Source: Gigaspora margarita | Lineage: Eukaryota > Glomeromycota > Glomeromycetes > Diversisporales > Gigasporaceae | DNA length: 64,000 nucleotides | Reading direction: 5' to 3' | Assembly (NCBI GenBank): GCA_009809945.1 | Contig: WTPW01001091.1 | Location: 98,390-162,389, forward strand | In this document: one piece after another, positions 57,798 through 64,000 of the stretch | Position numbering within the stretch: position 1 is the first letter of the stretch | Layout of the letters: each line of letters begins with the position of its first letter | Notes under the pieces: generated by a model | Database searches by the model: none | What the model was told of the DNA's origin: nothing | What the model saw: the letters and a program-made list of their open reading frames with translations, nothing else | Made by a program: the position numbers and the translations under genes

Positions 57798-58108
57798 ACT
57801 TTGGAGACCACGACATCGCGAGATTGATCCAATAAAATAGTACGTTTATTTTTCAATCTGCCCATGAAATTGTTAATTAAATGACTAGTTAAGTTTTTTT
57901 ATGCGATAAAATTGGCAGTTGCAGTTGCGTATCACTATAAATTGCTATATTCGACACATTTTGTATTATTATTACGTGCCGTTACGTATTGACTATCGGT
58001 TTTTTTAATAACGATAAAATTAATTCTTCTCATATAGCATATAATGTTTTTAATATAAAAAAAGTGTCAAATACACAGGTCAATAATTAATCAGATATTA
58101 ATGATTTA
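57798..58108 (-). promoter_or_regulatory. Probable promoter region of the calpain-like gene
   Basis: The 310 bp between the start codon and a hAT-like insertion hold no ORF. No specific factor site is claimed. The insertion at 58117 sets an upper limit on how much of the original promoter remains adjacent. Confidence 0.4.
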
Positions 58109-58116
58109 ATCACGTT

Positions 58117-58517
58117 TAGGGATGGGCACGGTCACAAACGGTCACAATTTTCATAGCCGATTTGCTAAATACTGAGATGATTTTTTACTTTTGAGCTCTT
58201 AATGAAAGTTGTTCAGAATTAAATTCTGGTCATCCAATCTTATAAGTGGAAAGAACGATACCTTCTCTGGAACTCGGAATTTCAAAATTTGTAACGTCAT
58301 AACCGGTCATTAACCGACGGTCAATGACCGGTCATGACGTTACAAATTTTGAAATTCCGAATTCCAGAGAAGGTATCGTTCTTTCCACTTATAAGATTGG
58401 ATGACCAGAATTTAATTCTGAACAACTTTCATTAAGAGCTCAAAAGTAAAAAATCATCTCAGCATTTAGCAAATCGGCTATGAAAATTGTGACCGTTGGT
58501 GACCGTGCCCATCCCTA
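58117..58517. mobile_element. hAT-like foldback, near-perfect palindrome
   Basis: The ends TAGGGATGGGCACGGTCAC and GTGACCGTGCCCATCCCTA are flanked by exact ATCACGTT duplications (58109-58116 and 58518-58525). The two 200-bp arms are almost identical, centred at GACCGGTCATTAACCGACGG near 58315. It lies about 320 bp upstream of the calpain-like start codon. Confidence 0.92.
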
Positions 58518-58525
58518 ATCACGTT

Positions 58526-58750
58526 ATTACCCCTAAAACAATTTATTTTAGTTCGGCATATATATTTTTGTGGTAAAACAAAGTTCTTTAGAATACGCCA
58601 GCAAATTTTGATGAGGGTTTTTTTTTCCATTATTGAGTGTATAAAAGTTTCATAAAATATCAAACTTCAGTGATAAATTAATTGCATGCTAAATTATTTG
58701 AAGTTAATAATTTAATAATCTTGGCAATATAAAATAAAACAATATTTACA
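58526..58750. other. Short intergenic sequence
   Basis: Nothing recognised. Confidence 0.5.
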
Positions 58751-58751
58751 A

Positions 58752-58991
58752 CTATATGTGTACCGATACCATGGCTATCTCGATGGTAAAAAGCTGCCAT
58801 TGGTACTTATTAGTATCGTGTGTATAATCCATAAATATGAGCCATCCAAATTTTCGTAATCTTTCAATTTGCCTTTGGATAACAAAAAAAGTCATGGGAC
58901 CATTTAATAATTTTTTGTAGCAAGCGATGTATTCACCCTCTGATATACCGTGATTTTTTAAAGGATTATTATATTGCATTTTCGTAGCCAA
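58752..58991 (-). pseudogene. Fragment of a MULE/FAR1-like transposase
   Basis: The minus-strand frame of 79 codons contains QRQIERLRKFGWLIFMDYTH followed by DTNKYQWQLFTIEI. This matches the first catalytic Asp block of MULE transposases (usually GWLxxMDSTHKTNxYxxxLFT). Tyr replaces the usual Ser after the Asp. The piece starts at MATKMQYNNPLKNHG and stops soon after the block, so the remaining catalytic residues are absent here. A foldback MITE begins just upstream (59022). It is best read as a truncated relic. Confidence 0.65.
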
Positions 58992-59021
58992 AAAAATATA
59001 AAGCTAATTAGACAAATGAGT

Positions 59022-59257
59022 TGCCATCAATGGAATTCAAGATTGACATTTTAAAAAAAAATTAATACCTTATTAACTTTCATAGATCATATTTGGATGA
59101 ATTTTGAAGAGATTTAATAATCAAAAAGTTTAAGACTAAACTTTCTTTTGATTATGAAATTATTAAGATAACTTCAAATCCATTGATATATGATCTATGA
59201 AAGTTAAGGTATTAATTTTTTTAAAATGCCAATATACTTGGTTTCTACTTAAATGCC
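59022..59257. repeat. Foldback MITE related to 39125-39368
   Basis: The arms contain AAAAAATTAATACCTTA...AACTTTCATAGATCATAT and the complement, and the right tip is ACTTGGTTTCTACTTAAATG. The core matches the 39-kb element. Confidence 0.8.
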
Positions 59258-59720
59258 AAAACATAAAATGTATATATCTACAATATCAGTAGGATTTTAA
59301 TAAAATATCTTTATAAATTTTTCATGAATTGATCAATTTCATTTTTTAAGTACTAAAAAAAAAAAAAAGAATAAGCACCGGTCAAGTACATAAATTTAAA
59401 ATCTCAATGAAAAAATTGCAAAAAACATGATCAAACATGGCATTTGCTCCTAACGTCTGAGGGGAACACAAACATTTGATGCAGGGGACCTTTTGATAAT
59501 TCGAGGAAGAATATACATAACTGATCATCCTAGTGGATTTGTAGACTTCAATTATTAAAAAATATCCTTTCTATACACACTTTTAAGGCGTGATTCCATA
59601 CGTTTACAAGATTTACAAGATCATTTTGAGTATGTGCTTTCACATTCCTTTGCAGTGTTTCTTATAGTGCGTGCGATTTTTTCATGTTTATACTTTGCTG
59701 ATATCGTGCGGATCAAACAT
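59258..59720. other. Unassigned intergenic sequence
   Basis: No gene recognised. Confidence 0.5.
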
Positions 59721-59723
59721 GGC

Positions 59724-60858
59724 GTCGAAACGAAACCTACCCGAAACTAGTTTCGGAACGGTTCTAATCCGAAACTAGTTTCGGATTTTTTAAAAAAATC
59801 GAAATCCCGAAACCCGAAACACCGAAACTATAATCCGAAACCCAAACCTATAATCCGAAACTCAAAAATATAATATTGAAGCTTATAAATTTATTATAAA
59901 GTTGCCTTAACCTAAAATGTAAACTTATTTTTGAATAAATTATAATATTATATAGATCTTTTTTTTTAATTATGTTTTTGCCAATTTTTTTCACTGCCTC
60001 GGTTTGTTCTGGGGTTTTTTTTAAAGCTGGTCAACTTTATTTTTAATATCATACCGTTATTACAATTGATTTCAAAATTCTAGGACGATAGAAGAAATTG
60101 CCAATGATGAATCGATAAGTATTTTATGCCTTTTGATACCAACAATTTATTTAATTATGCGGTAACTTATCAATTTTATCATTAGTAGATATACAGTAGA
60201 TGTACTAATTACTTATTATTACTTGATATTGTACCCAGTTTTTACGTAATAGGCAAAAGCAACCTTGATTGTCAGAATATAAACTTCAGAATTATACTTT
60301 TCATGTTGTACTTGTGAATCACTAACAACGAAAAAGGCTGCACGCATGCAATAAATTGTTGGATGGACTCCAGCCCAAATAGCGCTGGATATTAAATTTA
60401 AATGAATTCTTTAAGGAGATATATAACATAAATCAGTGCGATTAATGTATATTGAAGAGATACATAGCATACATCAGTACATTTGATGTATAATTGAAAG
60501 AGATATATAAAATATTAATGCAATCAATGTATATGGAAGTTGGGGTAGTTTTGGTGTTCAGGTGAGGTTTCGGGTTTCGAGTGAGGTTTCGAGTTTCGGA
60601 TAAGGTTTCGAAGTTATAATCCGAAGCCCGAAACTTTCGGATTTGGCACAAAAGGGTTTCGGCGCCAACTTTGGAGAGAATAAGCAAATAAGTTATTGAT
60701 GTTTTGGCATTTTCGGGGTTTCGGTTGAGGTTTCGGGTTTCGGTCGAGGTTTCGGGTTTCGGGTGAGGTTTCGAGTTTCGGATAACGTTTCGGAAGCTAT
60801 AATCCGAAACCCGAAACTTTCGGAATCGCCCAAAAAGGTTTCAGTACCATCTTTGCTA
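59724..60858. mobile_element. Element(s) with CCGAAAC subterminal repeats and two right ends
   Basis: The left zone (59724-59865) starts CAAACATGGCGTCGAAACG and is packed with CCGAAAC/TAATCCGAAAC. Two similar right zones follow in tandem, one ending GGTTTCGGCGCCAACTTTG (about 60654-60672) and one ending GGTTTCAGTACCATCTTTG (about 60837-60855). Each is full of GGTTTCGGGTTTCG. The design matches the hAT-like elements, but no 8-bp duplication could be matched, so family assignment is tentative. There is no transposase ORF. Confidence 0.6.
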
Positions 60859-60909
60859 TATATCATATTAATCAATTGTGTAACAATTGTGTTACAGTAT
60901 TATACAATA

Positions 60910-61233
60910 GAGCTGTTATTTGTCACGTAAGTGGCAACGGCTTATATATCACCAAACCAATCAGATTTCAGGATCGCGTGTAACATAACACGATCAGAAA
61001 ATTCAAACAAACGTTCGTTTTGTCAAAAATCGCTTATTACTCAAAATCCGCATAGAAAACTACCTTTCGTGCTCTAACAAAAAGTTTTCCTTGAGCGATT
61101 TTAATATAAAACCCCCGAACCCTGACCCTAACCTAGGTGCTCACCCTAACCCTAAATTAACAAAAAAAAACTTTAATGATACGGAAATGATCTACAGGTG
61201 ACATTATCACATGCGTTGCATATAACTTAACTA
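60910..61233. mobile_element. Telomere-core small element (copy G)
   Basis: Flanked by ATACAATA on both sides (60902-60909 and 61234-61241). The tip hairpin TTGTCACGTAAGTGGCAA is followed by CCAATCAGATTTCAGGATCG, GTGTAACATAACAC, the shared core TTTCGTGCTCTAACAAAAAG, TTTTCCTTGAGCGATTTTA, and CCCTGACCCTAA...CACCCTAACCCTAA at 61116-61156. The ends are only loosely inverted. Confidence 0.75.
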
Positions 61234-61241
61234 ATACAATA

Positions 61242-61545
61242 TATGATTTATATACTGAACTTATTAGAAGTGCAAATCGGTCTATTGGCTCTATTAACTA
61301 TTATAATCAATGTAAAAGCCAATAGACCTTTAGTATTTCAAAGCTTATTTACATTTGTGTAAGCTTTTAAAACTCGGGCATACAAAGGTTTATGTAAAAA
61401 AATAAAGAATTAGAGGTTACCCGGTAGACAATGTGTATAGAGTTAGGGTATAGAGTTCATATTTATTTACCCAACTTGTTAAAAGATCAAATAAGTAGCT
61501 GCGCAACATAGTTGCGCGAAACCAGGAGCGGGGAAGTCAGTATGA
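61242..61545. other. Short intergenic sequence with one hairpin
   Basis: GTCTATTGGCT near 61279 pairs with AGCCAATAGAC near 61318. Nothing else recognised. Confidence 0.5.
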
Positions 61546-61555
61546 TATTATGCCG

Positions 61556-62033
61556 GGTAGTTTCATGAACACTGAACTCAGTGATTATTCTAAATTGGAT
61601 CAACCTCGAAATAATCACATGTTAATTTTGAATGGCCAGATAAGCATAAACAAAATTAGATGGCATTTATCAATCATATAACACATGATATGTGCTGATA
61701 AGTGTAACCATTATGCATATAGTTCCTTAGGGTTTGGGTTAGTAACGGAAGGTTAGAGTTAGGGTTAGAGTTAGAGTTAGTGTTAGTAATAGATAGGTTA
61801 TGGTTAGTGGCAGATAGGTCAGGGTTATTAGCCTTTACTCGCATAAAGTTTTCTTGGTTCAATTCGATTAAATGCATAACAGTTACACACACTAGCACAT
61901 ATTATGTGCTATGTGATTAAAACACATCATCTGATTTTGTTTATCTTTTTCTGGCCAAACAAAATTAGATGTAATTATTTTGAGGGTAATATAATTCGAA
62001 ATAATCACTGAGTTTAGTGTTCTTTAAGTGTCC
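61556..62033. mobile_element. Long-TIR element with 10-bp duplication and TTAGGG-like core (copy H)
   Basis: Exact TATTATGCCG duplications (61546-61555 and 62034-62043) flank termini with GAACACTGAACTCAGTGATT and AATCACTGAGTTTAGTGTTC. Long imperfect arms follow. An inner pair of arms (ATATGTGCTGATAAGTGTAA and its complement) bounds 61671-61917, which holds TTAGGG/TTAGAG repeats at about 61728-61770 on this strand. A duplication of 9-11 bp suggests a Mutator-like mechanism. The 74-codon minus ORF inside is repeat-derived. Confidence 0.8.
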
Positions 62034-62591
62034 TATTATGCCGAATATTATGTAGAAATAGAATTATCCAACATAATTTTTCCTAAACACCCATTAGATT
62101 TTATTTATATATATGTTGCTATGGATAATATTTAATTTATGTGATGCAAATGATAATAAGAAAGGCAGTTTGCCAAAGGTGTAACATGGTAATTTAGCAT
62201 GATTTAGTATAAAAGTAGCTTATGCATTGATTTAGTCTGAGTTTATTATATATTTATTGAAATTAACTATGGATAATCTGAAGATTATTCTTAAGAAGAG
62301 TGAAACAACTTCCTTGTTATGCTTTCAGAATATTAGAGAAACTGTGAAGCTTAATAAACCAAAATCATACATTATTTTATCTCATTTAACTTTAACATGC
62401 CATGTCTATCAGGTGATATATAGCATGATATAATTAAATCACCCACCTTAAGGCTAAGCCTAGTACATTGGGGCCAGATGTTATATGAAATGTGGTATAG
62501 TATAATTTTATGATTTAACTATTGTAATCATCTGAATATACTAGTTGGCTATTTATGGTAGTCAACTTTGATTTGCAATCAGGTTAAGGTG

Positions 62592-62776
62592 GAAGGACTC
62601 TAAAATATACATAGATAGGTCAGGTATTAGTTTGCTTATTTTGGGGTTTTTATATAGATCTTTACTATTTTTAGTAATTTTTGCTTATTTTTGAGGTTTA
62701 TTCTGCAGATCTTTCTATTTTTAATAATTTTATAATTAACCTAACCTATCTATGTATATTTTGGGATCCTAGGCAG
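62592..62776. repeat. Foldback MITE with AAAATATACATAGATAGGT ends
   Basis: The left arm AAAATATACATAGATAGGTC and right arm ACCTATCTATGTATATTTTG enclose two similar GTTTTTATATAGATCTTTACT and GTTTATTCTGCAGATCTTTC segments. Confidence 0.85.
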
Positions 62777-62937
62777 ATATGCTCAGTATCAATTTCATAT
62801 TTTTATTTTATAAAATTACAAGTGTTTGTAGCATGCCAATAGTGCCCTCTAGAGATCACATTTCTTAGAATAATAGAAAGCTCCCAAAAATTTTAAATTA
62901 GTAATCTTGTAAAATAAATTTTACAAAACATACTATT

Positions 62938-63157
62938 TAGTACCTGCAGTATGTTTTTAAAGTTGCTAGATTGTATTAAAATTAGTCTGTGCAAACTTAA
63001 AAGCATGGGTCAGTTGGTCAGTTAGTTGAATTTTTTTAATTTTTCTGTAAATAGAATAATAAGGTTATAAAGGTTAATTTTTTATTTTGCACAGTAAGGA
63101 TTAAAAATTAGGTCAGCAGTCATTTTTTTGTCCTTTCTATCTGACAATTGCAGGAAA
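62938..63157. repeat. Direct repeat, partner at 63776-63990
   Basis: Both copies share TTAAAGTTG(C/T)TAG, ATTAAAATTAG, CATGGGT(C/T), TTTTATTTTGCA, AATTAGGTCAGCAGTCAT and (T/C)CTATCTGACAATT-like words in the same order, about 840 bp apart. The second copy runs towards the window edge. Confidence 0.8.
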
Positions 63158-64000
63158 TTAAGATTTTCATTGAGTGAGAAAGTGGAAAAAAATAGTTGGC
63201 ACAATTGGAATCAAAAAAAAATTTGATGGTAAAAATCAACTTTGCTTGGCCTTATAGTAAGTGTGAAAATTGCTAAAGTATGTGAATAAGATTGAGTTTG
63301 TTTTATTGGATTAAATTTGTAATGTCTATCGTGAGTTACAAAGGTGAGTTATTGCATCGAAGTTATCATAATTTCTATCATTAATTATTAAAAAAATTGT
63401 TATATAACATACTTGATATTAGTTTGTATTGAAATTATTGGATTCTATTGTGAGCTATTAAAAAAAAATTTTACTACAAAAACTTACTCATTATATTGGT
63501 AATGACAAAATGTTAGCTGTAGTGGAATTATTGTAATTTCTACCATAAATTATTATAAAAACTATTCCAAAGCTCTTTATACTTAATGCATAGTTAAGAT
63601 TGAGTTTCACCGATAAAGTTGTGATTTTTATCACAAATACTATTAAAATTCTCAGAATTTTCCACTATCCTAATAATCATAGTAAATGGTTAAGGTTAAA
63701 TTGTTTGCATTAGAATTATTAAGGTTTCTATCATGTGATCTTATAAAAAATTCTAAAAAAATGTACTCACTATTTAGTGCTCGCAGTGCGTTATTAAAGT
63801 TGTTAGCTTGCATTAAAATTAGGCCTTGAAAGTTGATTTTTTTGTTTTGCTTGCATGGATTCTGAAAACATGGGTTGGTCAGTCAGATTTTTTTTAATTT
63901 ACTACCATGGTTAATTTTTATTTTGCATGACAAGGAATTAATAATTAGGTCAGCAGTCATATTTTTCTGTCATTCCTATCTAACAATTACTCTTTATTAG

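Larger units (their letters stand above)
62044..64000. other. Intergenic, repeat-bearing right edge
   Basis: No gene recognised. It includes a MITE (62592-62776), a direct repeat pair (62938-63157 and 63776-63990), and degenerate GAAATTAT(T)G...TTCTA...TTATTAAAAA units between 63310 and 63760. Confidence 0.55.

Noticed and set aside
61116-61840. Chromosome end (telomere)
   Set aside because: The CCCTAA and TTAGGG runs are short, degenerate, in opposite orientations and enclosed by inverted ends, with unique sequence on both sides; they are interstitial.
61674-61898. 74-codon minus-strand ORF
   Set aside because: Its Asn/Ser/Pro-rich part is the translated telomere-like repeat inside a mobile element.

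Overview
The window is a very AT-rich, transposon-dense piece of a nuclear genome from an arbuscular mycorrhizal fungus of the Glomeraceae, most likely Rhizophagus irregularis or a close relative. The organism call is an inference. It rests on short spliced introns, a zinc-ribbon plus TKL-like kinase of the kind expanded in that genus, Sel1-like repeats, a Plavaka-type transposase with characteristic wording, and a MULE/FAR1-like transposase fragment. No bacterial operons, rRNA or functional tRNA genes were seen.

Layout. 0.3-6.9 kb (minus strand) is a decayed LINE carrying endonuclease, reverse transcriptase and RNase H. It is split by a 1.85-kb non-autonomous hAT-like element holding a degenerate Sel1 fragment. 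6.9-18.5 kb is repeats: MITEs, a PIF/Harbinger-like element, a 330-bp foldback array, and two copies of a large degenerate block whose third copy lies at 29.9-31.1 kb around an assembly gap. 18.5-24.4 kb is a broken Plavaka-type transposase gene riddled with six other elements, and a convergent companion gene follows at 24.8-26.4 kb. 27-39.7 kb is nested palindromic and hAT-like insertions.

Two genes look alive. A plus-strand gene (40,328-45,177) appears to encode Sel1 repeats, a zinc ribbon and a protein kinase. A minus-strand, eight-exon gene (55,589-57,797) encodes a 547-residue calpain-like protein whose catalytic cysteine is replaced by tyrosine. 46-55 kb and 58-64 kb are again MITEs, hAT-like insertions, a 45-bp minisatellite and elements with telomere-like cores.

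The most striking observation lies between the Sel1 exon and the kinase exon: 24 tandem units of about 120 bp. In every unit an intron-like 3' end (AG) is followed by exactly three variable bases and then a GTGAGT-like 5' splice site. Joined in the phase fixed by both flanking exons, the 24 triplets give an uninterrupted frame, while each of the other two phases contains a stop. This suggests a run of one-codon microexons, any subset of which keeps frame, and is the best candidate here for an undescribed system. A second theme is a set of at least twelve hAT-like insertions with 8-bp target duplications, each with its own private subterminal repeat. A third is a family of small elements with terminal hairpins and CCCTAA cores.
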